Source of the DNA: Isochrysis galbana
Lineage: Eukaryota > Haptophyta > Isochrysidales > Isochrysidaceae
Direction of reading: 5' to 3'
NCBI GenBank assembly: GCA_018136815.1
Contig: CM030934.1
Location: forward strand, 900,979 to 964,978
DNA: 64,000 nt
Numbering within the stretch: the stretch's first letter is position 1; the number at the start of each line of letters is the position of its first letter. The position numbers and the translations under genes are program-made. The notes below the pieces were generated by a model. The model was not told the origin of the DNA. It saw nothing but the letters and a program-made list of their open reading frames with translations, and made no database searches. This document shows, piece by piece, positions 1-11,739 of the stretch.

Positions 1-2361
1 CTCCGTGCCGAGAGACGACGTACGACATGAAGGCGTGAAGTGCGTCGGCACTCGAGGGGTCGCCGTTGTGAGGGGCCGCCTCGATCCAACGAGTGAGCGA
101 GTCAACGAAAACGAGGAGCTTGTCGAAGCCTCGAGAGCCCTTGATGAAGTCGTGCGTAGGAGCCATCGAGACGACGTCGCAGAAGACGATGTCGAACGGA
201 TAGGCGCCGACCTGCGGTCCCTTTGGATCTGCGAGGTGACGGAAGGGAGGCTTAGCTAAAGTGCATTCATGGCATTGGCGAACGTGCTCACAGACGTCTG
301 CGTTCATCCCAGGCCAAAAATATCGGTCGCGTAAAAGGCGCGCCATCCGGTTGTCGCCGAAAGGCGCGCCATCCGGTTGTCGCCGAGGTGGCACAGGTGG
401 TCGTGAAAGGCTTCAAGGTAGGCACGGCGCATCGTCTTCGGCACGTAGAGGCAGAGCTTCTCGCCATCTCTCGTCGGCACTCGCCGGTAGAGTAGTCCAG
501 ATCGCAACAGGCATCGCGAGGATTCGCGACTGAGCCAGCGCAAACGACGGTGATCGAGATCGGGGTTGTGGGGAGACGAGGAGAGGAAGCGAATGAGGTC
601 GTGGCAGTCGGGGTCCTCGGCCTGTGCCTCCTTGAGCGCCTCGGCGTTGGGTGTACCGACGTCGAGGTAGGAGAGGTTGATAGAATCCCTGGTCGTAGAG
701 GACAACCTGGACGACCGTTCGTCGGCTTGCAGACTGGATGCCGTTGTGGTACGAGAACGAGAGGCGGCGACAACTTGCGGCTGCCCATCCGATGCTGTGG
801 TGGAGCGAGAGTTAGGAACGACGGCGGCTAGCAGCTGCCCACCCCCCTGCTTAGGAGCGGACGTCTCCGACGTTCCATCGTCTGCCGCCACCAAGCGTGA
901 CACGCCATCTGCATCTTTGTGATTAGCACCCGGCTTGTGCTCGACGGTGAAGCGATACTCCGACAACTTGAGTGCCCATCGCATCAGGCGCGACGCCGGC
1001 CCACCCTGGACGGTGTCCTTCATGGTGTGCAACCAACGGAGAGCTTGGTGATCAATGACGAGGCGGAAGTGTCGGCCCCAAAGGTACGGTCGCCAAGTAC
1101 GAATACTTTCCAGGGCAGCGAGAAGCTCCACCTCGGTGGTGGTCCAATGACGCTCCGCGGCGGTAAGACGGCGACCGTAATACGCGACGACATGCTCGTG
1201 CCCATGGTCGTCAATTTGCGACAGGACTCCGCCGATACCCAGAGTACTGGCCGCGTCCGTCTTGACGATGAACTCCTTGTCGTGACGAGGCGCAGCCAAC
1301 ACTGGAGCAGACGTGATGAGATCGATGAGGCGGCGGATCGCGGTCTGGCACTCAGGTGACTGAGAGACGGTGGCCACATCGACACCCGTACGCGTGAGGT
1401 CGGTGAGAGGGGCCGCGACGTGCGCGAAGCCCTTGATGAACCGACGGTAGTACGAGCAAAGACCGAGAAACGAGCGGACCTTTTCGAGCGAGTTGATGTG
1501 ACGCGGATCGATCGAGCGTACCGCCTCGACTTTCTTGGGGTCCATCTCGAGACCACGACGAGAAACGACGTGCCCGAGGTACTCGCCCTTGATAGCGAAC
1601 AAGATGCACTTGGAGGCCTTACATGAGAGACCGGCCCATCGGAGCCGTTCGAGGACGAGGTCGAGACGATGGAGCATCTGCTCGAAGGAGGCGTCGATGC
1701 GTTCCTCAAGAGTGCTGCCTGTACCTGTCGACCAAATCCCGATGTCGTCCAGGTACGGCATGCAAATTTCCCATGCGAGGCCTTGGAGCACCGCGTCCAT
1801 GAGACGGCACATGTAGGAAGGGCCGGATTGGACGCCGAACGGGAGGTAATTGAACTCGTACTTCTGGCGGTGGGTGCAGAACGCCGTGATGGGCTTGTCC
1901 TCCTCCTTGATAGGCAGGCACCAGAAGCCGGAGGCCAGATCGAGCAGACAAAGAAAAAGAGAATCTCGAGAACCTTGGCCTCGAGATAGACGGTCGATAG
2001 CCTCGACGGTGAGCGGTAGAGGGCTGTCCGAGATGCGAAGCTTCGAGTTCGTGTCCCGATAGTCGACGCAGAAGCGAACGGATCCATCTTTCTTACCGAC
2101 GAGAACAACCCGCGAAGCCCATGGCGAATTGGACTTACGAATGATGCCCGCCGCCTCCATCTCAGCGACGTGCTTGTCGACGATGGCGCGGCCCTCGTCA
2201 CCCATCTTGGACGGAGCGTGTCGGTGGGCTGTAGCGCCGGGGAGGAGAGGCAGCTCGACCTCCATCACGTGCGTGTGCCGAGGGTTCTTCGGGTCGAGGG
2301 CGAACGCGTCGATATGCCGTGCCAACAGGTAGCGTACGCGTTGCTTCTGGGACGGCATAGG
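1..2361 (-). pseudogene. Ty3/gypsy retrotransposon pol fragment (RT, RNase H, integrase), broken
   Basis: The minus strand encodes a chromovirus-like pol polyprotein in the order reverse transcriptase, RNase H, integrase. Visible RT landmarks are the VDYRDTN block, the LDLASGFW block and a catalytic YLDD box (near 1750) where most Ty3 elements have YVDD. RNase H follows with the TDAS block and then DGVSR. The integrase zinc finger begins with the two histidines of HDHLCHLGDNRMARL (near 400) and continues in a different frame with QCHEC. After it come the first two integrase aspartates in FCDVVSMAP and VFVDSLTRW (positions 90-180). The frame change is caused by a 26-bp tandem duplication at 335-386. 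The upstream side (gag, protease) is missing: homology stops near 2361, where an oppositely oriented LINE fragment begins. The copy runs off the left edge, so LTRs are not seen. It is a dead copy. Confidence 0.93.
335..386. repeat. 26-bp perfect tandem duplication that frameshifts the gypsy integrase
   Basis: Two adjacent identical 26-base units lie at 335-360 and 361-386. Because 26 is not a multiple of three, the second unit moves the minus-strand pol frame just after HLGDNRMARL. Removing one unit would put the zinc-finger histidines and the downstream QCHEC cysteines in one frame, so the duplication is a post-insertion lesion or an assembly artefact. Confidence 0.9.
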
Positions 2362-2870
2362 AGGATTGCCACGGCGAACAGATTCGCGGATGACCCGACG
2401 TGCCGCTTTTGCGGTATAGCCCCCGAAAGCTCCACGCACTTAGCCGTATGCATCGCGACTGAGCCCATCTTCGAATTCATAGAAAGACTTCTAGGGATAG
2501 TCCTTAGGCCGGGCTCTGAAGTAGCCCATCGTCTCTTTTGCTACCAAGTGGACAGGCCTCATCCCTCCTCGGGATACTTGGGTATCTTGGCGTGGAGGTA
2601 TATCCTCACGGACTTTTACAACATCTAGTACGGTAACGCGGACGGTAGGTCCGATAGATCGATTCTTAGAGCAATTCTCACAAGGTACCACCTACTAGCA
2701 ACGGCGAAGGTCGGTTTCTTTCAAAGGCTGAAGAAACAACGAAGTAACATGGGGCTGCACGCCCCGAGTAACAAACACATTAGGAAAATGCTAAGCCCTC
2801 TTTACATGGTGGACAAAGACTTTAACCTAGAAGTATCGGATGACCTCTTGCAGGCGGCAAGAAGGTGTCG
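2362..2870 (+). pseudogene. LINE (non-LTR retrotransposon) C-terminal fragment
   Basis: The plus strand encodes the C-terminal zinc knuckle and tail of the same LINE family seen at 42309-44274. DPTCRFCGIAPESSTHL here matches DPTCRLCKQSHESSTHL there, ILAWRYILTDFYN matches ILAWRYILTDFYR, and both then continue with ILTRY. An in-frame TAG at 2626-2628 interrupts this copy and the same frame resumes after it. The left end abuts the gypsy fragment in opposite orientation, and the right end stops at the GTTCCGTC repeat at 2868. It is a fragment only, without reverse transcriptase. Confidence 0.85.
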
Positions 2871-3095
2871 TTCCGTCAATAGTGGGACATCAGTCGAATT
2901 GAGCGATCAAATGTCCACAGTTGTATTGTAGTTGTTTAACATTAGATCTTGTTAAAATTATAAGAGAGAGACGCCGTCAAAGCTTCTTCGCTAATCACAT
3001 CGGTGCACGCCGTGCATGGGCACGGCGCGATGTGCATCGGTCCCCACTGCGTGCCCGCTAGCAGAAGTCGCGTTCCGTCAAAAGAGGGCCAGGTT
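2868..3095 (+). repeat. Dispersed repeat with GTTCCGTC end motif (copies 1 and 2)
   Basis: The outer block at about 2868-2922 starts GGTGTCGTTCCGTCAATAG and ends with ATCAAATGTCCA. It recurs at 29216-29272 (reverse), 57594-57650 (forward) and 58420-58476 (reverse). A second GTTCCGTC block of a different subtype, preceded by GAAGTCGC, lies at about 3066-3095 and recurs near 23270 and 63659. Between them, 3001-3045 carries an inverted copy of the GCACATCGCGCCGTGCCCAT segment repeated in tandem at 57941 and 58125. The interior next to the first block is AT-rich in all copies. The element class is unknown. Confidence 0.7.
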
Positions 3096-3593
3096 ATTAT
3101 TTTTTTCCACCCAGATGTGCATGTTTTCTTTTTCAACCAGTCTCGTTAACCCAAAACACGCCACTACATGGAGCGCACGTGGGCGCTGCTGCTCGACAAG
3201 CCGGTGGGCAGTGTCGCCCCTCTGCGCAGCGCGAGCCACGCGTGTCCTCCCACCGGATGCGCGTCACTGCCTTGAGGGTCCACATTGTCTAACGTTACGT
3301 GCAAAAACGGGGACAGAATTTACGGCCGCGCGCCTTGGCATCCATTGTATTATTTGCCACCTTGTGATAAAAAAACGCATATTGCTCACACGACTAGCCG
3401 GTAGTAGTCACATGGGATCGGTTGATTATTACCGTGTATGACGAGAACATTAACGTAAGGTCTCTCTCTCTCCCGCCCCCCCCCCGGGGGGGGGGGCCCT
3501 CTCATCGGCCTACCAGAGTGAGAAGGCTCCTACTGGCTGTCTCCCTCCTCCCTCCTCGCTCACCCTTCTCTCCTCGGCCTCGTCTTCCTCACG
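3096..3593. other. Intergenic; contains a C10-G11 palindrome
   Basis: No gene is recognised. About ten C residues followed directly by eleven G residues at about 3476-3496 form a perfect self-complementary run, which may be an assembly join or a difficult-to-sequence hairpin. CT-rich sequence leads into the ORF that follows. Confidence 0.5.
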
Positions 3594-4325
3594 ATGGTGG
3601 CGACTCGGCGCGCATCCGTACGGTCCTCCGTCCTCTCCTCTCGTGCACCTGCTCGCTGGCTTCGTTCGACTCCCTCGACACGGCCACCTGTCGACTGTCG
3701 CACGACTCGTTCCTCCTCCTGCTCCAAGGACGCGGCGGAGGAGGCGGAGCTTGTTCACGTTCCTGGTGCCGAGGAGGAGACCCTTTCTCCGACCGAGGAC
3801 TCCACCACCACCACCACCGACGAGGACTCTGTGGAGGAGGGAGGAGAAGAGAAGAACGAGAACTGTGCGTCGGACGCTCCAGGCTTTCTTCCCACTGCGC
3901 CGGCTGCGGAGGTCGAGGAGCGAGCCGAGTCGATGGAGGAGGTGGAGACCGTCCACGCGCTCGCTCTCACCGAGGACAATGAAGCGGAGGACGAGAAGAC
4001 GGAGAAGACGGAGAAGACGGAGAAGACGGAGAAGGAGAAGACGTCCGACGCACCAGCCGTAGAAGTCTTCACTCGATTCGAAGAGGCCACGCAGCTGGAA
4101 GAGGCCACGCAGGTGGCCACGCAGCTCGAGGAGGAGGAGAAGGAGGAGGCCGATACCGCCGAGGCGCCGGCTCCTACCGGGGCGAACGAGGAGAAGGAGG
4201 AGGAAGGTGAGGCGGAGGAGAAGACGTCCGACGCACCGGCCCAAGAGGGTTTGGAGGTGGCCACGCAGCTGGAGGAGGAAGAGTTGACGGAACGCGACTT
4301 GAGGCTTAGATATACGAAACATTAA
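3594..4325 (+). CDS. Hypothetical acidic low-complexity protein
   Basis: A 243-residue ORF starts at an ATG and ends TAA. The first 50 residues are basic and Ser/Thr-rich. The rest is dominated by Glu, with short internal repeats: EKTEK four times, KTSDAPA twice and ATQLEE three times. No catalytic or folded domain is recognised. The opposite strand is also open over the same stretch, as expected from the GAG-rich codons, so an open frame alone is weak evidence. It could be a disordered host protein or the leader of a transposon protein. The hAT ORF at 45-46 kb has a comparable acidic stretch but no clear alignment. Confidence 0.35.
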   Translation: MVATRRASVRSSVLSSRAPARWLRSTPSTRPPVDCRTTRSSSCSKDAAEEAELVHVPGAEEETLSPTEDSTTTTTDEDSVEEGGEEKNENCASDAPGFLPTAPAAEVEERAESMEEVETVHALALTEDNEAEDEKTEKTEKTEKTEKEKTSDAPAVEVFTRFEEATQLEEATQVATQLEEEEKEEADTAEAPAPTGANEEKEEEGEAEEKTSDAPAQEGLEVATQLEEEELTERDLRLRYTKH

Positions 4326-5461
4326 TTGAGATGGGTGAATCGCTATGGGAAGAATTTGGAAGAAAGCGTTGATGACCTTATGAGACACACGGGAGGTATA
4401 GACTAGCCAAGCCCGAGCGCGGGATAAAGCCACAGTCTCCCGCCCCCTCCACTCCAACTCCTGGCCGAGGCAGTGCGCGCGGCCTCCCCGGAACCGGCTC
4501 TCCACTGAAGAGGGAACTGGGGAAGGGGGAGGGGGTTGTTAGGGGTTAAGGTTGGGTAGAGAGGAGGTCCATAAGCACACTGCCTTACGCCGCACGTGTA
4601 GCGGAGATTTTTAAGAAGATTTTTTTAAAGACCTCTCTACCACAGTCGCTGTGGGTGCTATCCCTGGCGCTCCCCCCGGCGCAGCACGGTACCCCGTTCG
4701 CCGTTCATGGTTCGTCCTCTCCACAAATGAAGTTGCCCGACCTTAAGCGCCGTTCTAGCCGCCGGAGCCCCTCGTCACGGAGTGGCTGAGTGCCCTCCGG
4801 AATCGCTCGACACGGCAAGACTCACTCAATGCGCGTCCATGCAATATACCGACGGCGCCGTCTAGACCGGAAAATCATAATAGGTCGTGCACAGTCATCT
4901 AGGTGGCGCCCCATTGGCAATCCGGACACGGTGATCCGCCTCGTCTTCATCCGGCGAGCTGATGGCGAGTAAAGCTCCGCCTTCCTCTGAGGGTGGTCGG
5001 CGTTGGCGTTGGTTTCCATTGCCTAGGCCGCCGCTGCGGGCGCGCTGGAGCGCCACAGCGACAGGGGACTTGCCGCTGCCTCCTCCGCTGGCAATTGGTC
5101 TCACCGCCACGGCGGCGGCGCTCGCCGCCACGTTCACAGCCGCCGTGGCGGCATTAGTGACGGCGGAGGCCGATGTCGAGACTGAGCGCATGACGCGCGG
5201 CATGTTCACCATCACCGAGCCGCCTCCGCCGCTCGCGAGTCGCCCGACCTTGGGGGAGATCGCAGCGAGGGATTCACGGAGAACGTGGTTATGGCACCGG
5301 TGCGCGGTGGTACGAGCTCCATCCAAACCAAGGGCCTAGGGGAGCACGCGATGTTGCAAGGGCAGCTGTCAGCCTGTTGCCTCCCACAGTAGGGAATGGC
5401 CCACGTGCGCACAGCATGATAGCTCAGGGGCAAGAGCATAGAGCGTCGCGAGGCGCTCACG
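4326..5461. other. Intergenic / unresolved 3' end of the OSCA gene
   Basis: There is no independent gene here. A minus-strand frame at 4895-5326, rich in Ala and Gly and ending in an acidic PDEDEAD stretch, could be a last exon of the channel gene, but no splice pair could be fixed. The rest has no feature I can support. Confidence 0.4.
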
Positions 5462-8400
5462 TGGAGAATGGATTTGTTGAGAGGAGGTAGGTACTCGTCA
5501 TTGCGGCGCACATGCAGAGATGAGGCAACGGCAATGGCCGCCCGTTGCTCGTCGATTTGAGTGAACACTGACAACACCACCTTCCACCGCAAAGGGATGG
5601 GTGCGGGGCGCGTTGGGGCGCTTCGTTTGCACCAATGGCTGCAAGCGATGAACCAAATATGGATCCCGCGCTTCCCTCGCTAGCAACTGTGAAAGCCGGT
5701 ATCGGGTTCGGATGCGAGCAACTACGCTTAGAGATGAAGTGGGTCGCGCGGTTTTTATGGCACTCAAGCGTGGTCTCACCTGTTGCTGCCGAGCCGAGAG
5801 GAGGTGCAAGTGGTACCCATGCCTCCGCGCCAACTCGATGCAATAGAAGGAGAGCAAGATGAAAACAACCGCCCCTAGCGCCCCCAGCTGGATGTGGAAG
5901 GCGAACCACTCGTCGGTGATGCCGAGGGGCAAGATAGATGGGGGTGGAGGGGAGGGAAAAAATCCGGGCTCTCCGGAGCCAATATCTTGCGAAGGAAAAC
6001 TATCGGTGCCATCAGCATCTCCGGTCCCATCTCCAGCTACCGGTATCGAGGCGCGCGCCGCCTCGGCTGGCAGCGACGAGAAGAAGAAGCACGCCATCAT
6101 GGCATGCAACGCGAGCGAAAGCGGGAAGACGTAGAGGCACAGGGCGCGCACAAGGGCAGCGTCTGTGCGCGGTGGCGGGGCGAGGTGGCGTAGCAGGTTG
6201 GTTCGGTCGATCCACCCGGCGAGCCAAAAGTAGAAGGCGGCGATTAGGTAGAGCAGCGGGATGGCAGTGCCGAACATAAGACTGAGCACCACGAACTTGC
6301 CCGCCAGCTGTGAGAAATCAACAAAGGCGGAAAGCGCGGGCGTTCAAAGAGAAATGCAGAGAGGCTAGAGGGGACAAGATGCGCGCACACGTCCCGTCCG
6401 TGCACATCCTAGCGACGACACGAAGAGGCTAACCGACTTAAACACAATTGTAGTGCGCTATCATGTCGCCGCCTTGCACCTGGCATCGAAAGGCGAGATA
6501 AATGTCCGCCTCATCGACGTAGAGACGATCCATTTCCAACTGGGTCTTAGCTCGCGGCGCTAAGCAGAAGCGACTAAAGAGGCCGCCCACACGGAGCCAG
6601 TCGAGGAAGACCTGACGAAGATGGTGAGCGGAAAAGGCGGAGTGAAACGCCCAAAGTAAGACCCACATAGGCCCAGAGGAGGGCAAATATACACCTGAAT
6701 GAAGATGGCGTCACCGAAGAGGATGTTTGCGATGAGAGCCCCGCCGACCGTGTACCACGGCCGTTCGAAAAGCCGGACGGAAGGGTCCAGAAGGAAGGCA
6801 AAGGATGCGAAAACGGAGTTGTAAACCTAAGGCAAAGGGGGTAGAGGGGCAACCGGTGTCGGGCGGCGAGATTTTCTCAAGTAAAGTAGAGGGGCCTGCC
6901 AGCTCCGCACCATCGACGCCTTGGGTGGCCAGATAGCCACAAGGGCAGGGGCTTGGCGTGGACGGGGCGTTTGGCATCGCCTTTCGAAGCAGTACATTGT
7001 AAGGCCGGCCACACCTGGAAAAACACGAGCTTCAGCATAATAGCTAGCTCTTTTGCAGCAAAGGTGGTGTGTCGCTCCATACGCTCCGCGAGAAGTGGGA
7101 CGGATACAAAGAGGATAACGTTGCCGATCACGACGGGTAGCAGGAGCTAGACAGATATACGGGCATCACAGCCAAAGAGTCAGATGGAGCCCGTCACACA
7201 TATACAAGGGGGTGCGCCGCGGTTTTCCTCTTGGGAAGCACAGGCGCACTCCATCTCAACGGCTGCAGTGCTCACCGCCAGATTAACGAGCAACGAGAGT
7301 AATCCTCCGACCCAGCCGGAGCCCAGGGTGAGCGAGGCAAGGACGTTTTTCCCCTGCGACAAGCAAGCGGGAGGTCTAAGAGAGGATTTTGAAGGGACCC
7401 TAGCACAATAGGCTACGCCGGCCGCCACTGCACACGAATGAGTGAGGCTGGCCTAGGCCATGGTGGTGCGCGACAGCATGCTATTGCCACAATCCTACGC
7501 ATCACGCCATGTCACAAGCTGAGCGACCGGGGCTCCCGGCGCGCTCACGCCACCGGCGGTAGAGTCGTCGCGCTCGACTCACAGTTCTCCGCCCCGCGAT
7601 GTGCTTTCTTGGGGGTGGGCGCACCTGCACATAACATGTCGCGCTGATGACGGCAGTGCCAAAAGATGCGACCGCGAACATGATACCCGTCGAGAGTAGT
7701 TGTTTCCATCTGTGACGGCGATTCGTGAGCGGCCCCGCCTTAGGTATGCGTCAGGCACCTTGACGCTAGAGAGGGGTCACGCAACAGCCGAGCCGCATGA
7801 TGCATTAGAGCGCGAAATTCTAGCGCAGATGCAGCCGGACCGAAGGGGCGCACCCCGTTTGCGGGCAAACGAGCGCACCTCCGTTCCCGTTTTGGAATCT
7901 CGAGGTTCTCCCACTTGACATCACTCGGCTCGGGTGCACGCCTCGCGGAGAGCCGGCGGCCTTGGAAAAGTCGCGAGTAGCCTGGCGAATTGAGCGCCTC
8001 CCTTGCCATGTCCGCCTCGTAAGGCGAGGCAAACGAGACAAATGCGAAGCCCGTCCCTTTGCGCTGCTGTTGCACCATGTTGTGCGTCTGGATGTCGTGA
8101 TTCGCGAGGGCTGCGGATGCGGCGAGTACGGTTTGCCGCAGGACGATGAGGCGCTGATCACGGTGGTGCATGCCGCTGTACATGCCGACGCCGCCGCTGC
8201 CGCCCTTGCCACTGTTGCTCGCACTCTCGCAGCCGTGGCTCGCCTCGGACACTCCGCCACCGCTCTCGTCGCAATAACTGCTCGAGCTGTCGATCATAGC
8301 AGTCCCGCGCTCGGCCACCCTCGTACGGGGCGCAAACGCCATGCCGCTAAGTGGCGCACCGCACGAAAAGCTCGATGGCCCTGCACCCGCACCGCTGCTG

Positions 8401-9798
8401 AATGGAACCGCCGCGCCCACGACTGGACGGCTCGCATCACGAGAGCCCACGCTAGCGGCCAGCATCTCTGTTGTGGGCGATGGTGCGCCTAGCTTGGGCG
8501 GGCGGGCGGCCGCGGTGGGGGTACACGCCGCCACAGGCGTCACGCCAGGAGCAGCTGGCAGGCGGTGGATGTGGCTCGAAGCGGCTGGTTCACGAGGCGC
8601 GCCCTCGTGCCTGCCGGCCGCTCGCTCCCGGCGGCCGAGCATTGTGGACGCCAGCGTGCCCAACCCTCCTAGGATGGCGCGCTTCCAACCCGACTCCGTC
8701 CGCCTACGGGCAATGAAATAGACGGCCTGCCGCTCGTGAAGGGCAGCAAGAAGCTTCTGTCGCTCAGGCATGCGCAAGAGGAGGTCGCGGTTGGCGAGCG
8801 CGATGACAGCGTGCGTAACGTTCCCGAGCTCTGTGAACCACAACGCGAGCTCGTGCGAGTCAGTTGCGGTAGGCGGCAGGTTGGAGACGAGGAGAGTGTA
8901 GTCGGCCTGCGGTGGGGGGCGGCGCGCGGGTGGGCCGGTACCAGAAGGGCGCGGGGCATCAGTAGGTGCGGGGCACGGGCAGGGGCGTAGGCGCTGGGCC
9001 AGAGCGGAAGTGCGTGTTATCAGTGCGCTTACTTGCGTGGCCTCTATCTCATTGTCCGTGATCTCCTCCTCTTCAACTACCATCGCGTGGCCGCGGAACA
9101 TGCCGTAAGCGAAGACAGCGGAGACGAGCACCTCGACTGCACCGTAGGATGAGTTGAGCATACTGGCGTTGCCGAGTGTCGTGGCGGTGAAGACGGCGTT
9201 AAGGAAGGAGGTGCCCTCCGTGCCGAAGAGGCCGCCTCCAGTGACATTGTGGATGAGATTCGCAAGGGAGAGGGTGAAGGCGTATAGGAAGACGGTCTGC
9301 ATCAGCTTGCACCTGTCGGGCGGGGCGGTGGCAAGTAGGCCGAGTGGTGGAACAGACGGGCTCGGCGGGTGACGGCAGGGCGGCGACAGCTCCTTCCCTT
9401 GCTCGCCCTCCGAAGCCCTTCTCTCTGCCCCCTAGCCTCCTCCTGCGCTCCTCCACCAGGGCGTCGTACCATCTCATATAGCAGTATACTCCAGAGCCGA
9501 AGACCTTGAAGCAGTGCACATTGCAGCCGAGGGGCAGCAACCTGCCTTCCTGATCGCGCGGCAGCAGAGAACGCGCGTACTCTCTGGAGTGCTTGAGCTG
9601 TGGCGGAGCGACTGCTTTAGCCAGCAGCTCGTCCACAGCTGAGCGGACGAGCCAGCCACGCGCTCGTGCCTGGAGCATGATGGCGGCACGCCGGTGGAGT
9701 GCTACGTGCGCCTCCACGCTCTCATCCCACGCTCGGCCCGCAGAGCAGCGTGAGGGCGCGCGCGGCGGAGAAGCCATCGCCGGACGCGCCGACGCCAT
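5462..9798 (-). CDS. OSCA/TMEM63 (CSC1-type) mechanosensitive cation channel, multi-exon
   Basis: Exons read on the minus strand are about 9798-9470, 9312-9033, 8906-7879, 7709-7625, 7353-7276, 7146-7015, 6826-6696, 6611-6480 and 6307-5780. All are joined by GT-AG introns that keep phase. A further candidate exon lies at about 5578-5462, and the C-terminus is not resolved. The large cytosolic loop carries an RRM-like fold (DYTLLVSNLPP, later GFAFVSF) and ends with the family signature APEPSDVKWENL. The following exons each encode one or two membrane segments, for example SLTLGSGWVGGLLSLLVNLA and LPVVIGNVILFVSVPLL. The LAPRAKTQLEMDRLY block also fits the family. These proteins are stress- or tension-gated cation channels of plasma or endomembranes. 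The predicted N-terminus (start ATG at about 9798, after an upstream in-frame GTG) contains an IQ-like motif, AAIMLQARARGWLVR. Confidence 0.88.
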
Positions 9799-10483
9799 CG
9801 CACGCTTCTCCTTACTCGTCTTCACGGCCTATGTTCTCATCGGTAGGAGTAGTACTGGAGTAGAGAGAGCACCCAAGTAAAGTACTCGTTCCTTGAGCTC
9901 GATGGTGTGCGTACGGACAGGCATTCCACAACTGGCAACTAGCAACTAGATTTCAGTCACACTGGGGGTGTGTGTACTCCCGCCCGAGGGTGGGTCCCCC
10001 CATAATTTCACTCACACGTACAATCCGATTACAATCCGCATCTTCTATGGTCTATGGCAATATTATATTTATATTGGCAATATCTAGATCTAGCGGATCC
10101 GTCTGAAATCTGAAAGCTTATGGTTACAGCGCGATATCTCGCGACGAAGACGCAGCCGATGTTGCACGCCGCATTGGGATCGCGCCCGAGGTGCTTTGAG
10201 CTTTGAGCCACCCAGTGCATCTTCGCAGACCAGCACGGACCGCCCCCTTGCCCCTTGCGTGACCCTGACCCTGATCTCCCTAAGGCCTCAGGTGCTGACC
10301 GTTGGATTATAATTATATCGTGGCGCTGCTTTACTTCGGACCGACCTGCCATTGTCGGACCGGATGGTAGCCCCTCCGCACCCGCAGCTACGCCACGTTG
10401 ATTTTCTCCCTCTCCGGTGTCGAATTCCGACACCGCACACCGCTTTCTCGTCGTCGAATATCGAATAAGGCGAAGGCGCGCCT
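9799..10483. other. Intergenic, no gene seen
   Basis: This is the upstream side of the OSCA gene. It is mixed composition with short AT-rich stretches near 10020-10090. No coding frame with recognisable homology or repeat family was found. Confidence 0.5.
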
Positions 10484-11062
10484 ATGCCTATGCTTCTCCT
10501 TGGAAATGATTTCCTAGAAGCACACGCCGCCTGTATCGAACTGTCGCCGGATGCTCGACATGATGGCCGCTTGACCCTTGTGGTCAACAACCGTCGTGTT
10601 CCATCCCTCGTCTCCACTCGTCCTCGTCTCTCCTCTCTCCTCTGCACCTCTGCACTGCTTGTCGCTTGTCGCCGGTCGCCGTGATCTGTGATCTCCGCCG
10701 ACTCGCCACGGATAGAGACAGAGGAGTCGCCGCTCGTTCCTATCTCGGACAACCGATCCTCCTGTCAGGCTCGCGGCGAGTCGCCGCCGGCGATGTCGAC
10801 TTCGGTCCCATTGCCCCCTCTCGATCCCGAGCTCGAGCTCGAGCCGCCCCCTCGTTTCGACTTCACACGCAGTCCTCCTTCTCCTTCGTCTCCTTCCCCC
10901 TCGTTCGCCGCCGTCGATGTTGAGCCGCTCTTCGCAAATGGATCCACGCCGGCTGCTGACACCTCGCATGGCAGGCAGACACCGCGAAAGAGCGGCGGCA
11001 GACGACGAAGACCCAAAAGGCGGGGGCCGGGGGCCGAGTCCCCCCGGGGGCAAGATAAGTAA
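10484..11062 (+). pseudogene. Retropepsin-like remnant of an LTR retrotransposon
   Basis: An ORF at 10484-10684 begins PMLLLGNDFLEAHAACIEL. This is the C-terminal LLGNDFL block of retroviral-type aspartic proteases in Ty3/gypsy polyproteins, followed by a strand with GRLTLVV. The catalytic D-T/S-G is not present, so only the last part of the domain survives. The next frame (10688-11062) is Pro/Ser-rich with no fold, as in protease-RT linkers. The element could be the same family as the gypsy pol at 1-2361, which lacks this part, but the two are 8 kb apart and in opposite orientation. Confidence 0.45.
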
Positions 11063-11082
11063 GGTACTTGCAGAAGGCGTTT

Positions 11083-11727
11083 ACTACTACTCTACTCTAC
11101 TCTACTCTCCCCCCTCTCCACCTGGACACAGTGCCCGCGCCTGCAAAGAAGAAAACCCTTTCCCCACGATGGGCCTAATGGTCTACTCCTACTCTACTAC
11201 TGTACTCTCTACTCTACTCCTCTCCCTTCTGTTCGATGTTTTTGAGGATTTGTTTGCTCTTCTCCACTCATCATCCCGCTCCCAAACCCCTCTCACAAAT
11301 ACTCTCTCTCCCTCTCTCGCGGCCTCGTTCGCCGCCTCGCCGCTCTCTTCTCCCTTGGTCTCCCCGCCCTTTCTTTTGACTCTCTCATTCTCTTATCTGT
11401 TCTCTTGATCCCTCTCCGTCTCCCCGGCCACACCCCCATCTCTTTCTTCCCTCGTCCCCCCCCCCCCCCCCCGTCTCCCCCACTACCGCTGTCCCCTCGC
11501 CCCCCCCTTCCCCCCCGCCCCGCCGCAGGCCCATCCTCATCCCCCATCAGCCCCTCGTACTTCTCCCCTCCCCTCCCCTTCCGCCTGCCTTCCCCTTTCC
11601 CCGCTCCCACGCACACCACTGCCCCGGCCCCCGCCCCCTTTTCTCCCCCTTCCTCGCCCCCCTCGCTCAGCACACACTCAACCCTCCCTGAATCACCAAC
11701 CCCTCTCCATCTTCCCTCCCCCACCTC
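11083..11727 (+). other. Pyrimidine-rich tract with CTACT repeats upstream of the U-box gene
   Basis: The plus strand is almost entirely C and T for over 600 bases. It has short CTACT reiterations at about 11083-11110 and 11183-11222 and a long C run near 11459-11472. It ends just before the start codon of the next gene, so it may include its promoter and 5' leader. The long frames across it are compositional. Confidence 0.6.
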
Positions 11728-11739
11728 GTGCCTCGCTCG

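Noticed and set aside
1020..2201. A 393-codon minus-strand frame inside the gypsy element
   Set aside because: This is a shadow of the pol frame in the same strand, Ser/Arg-rich and without domains.
3510..4505. A 331-codon minus-strand Leu/Arg-rich frame
   Set aside because: It is antisense of the GAG-rich acidic ORF, so its openness follows from composition.
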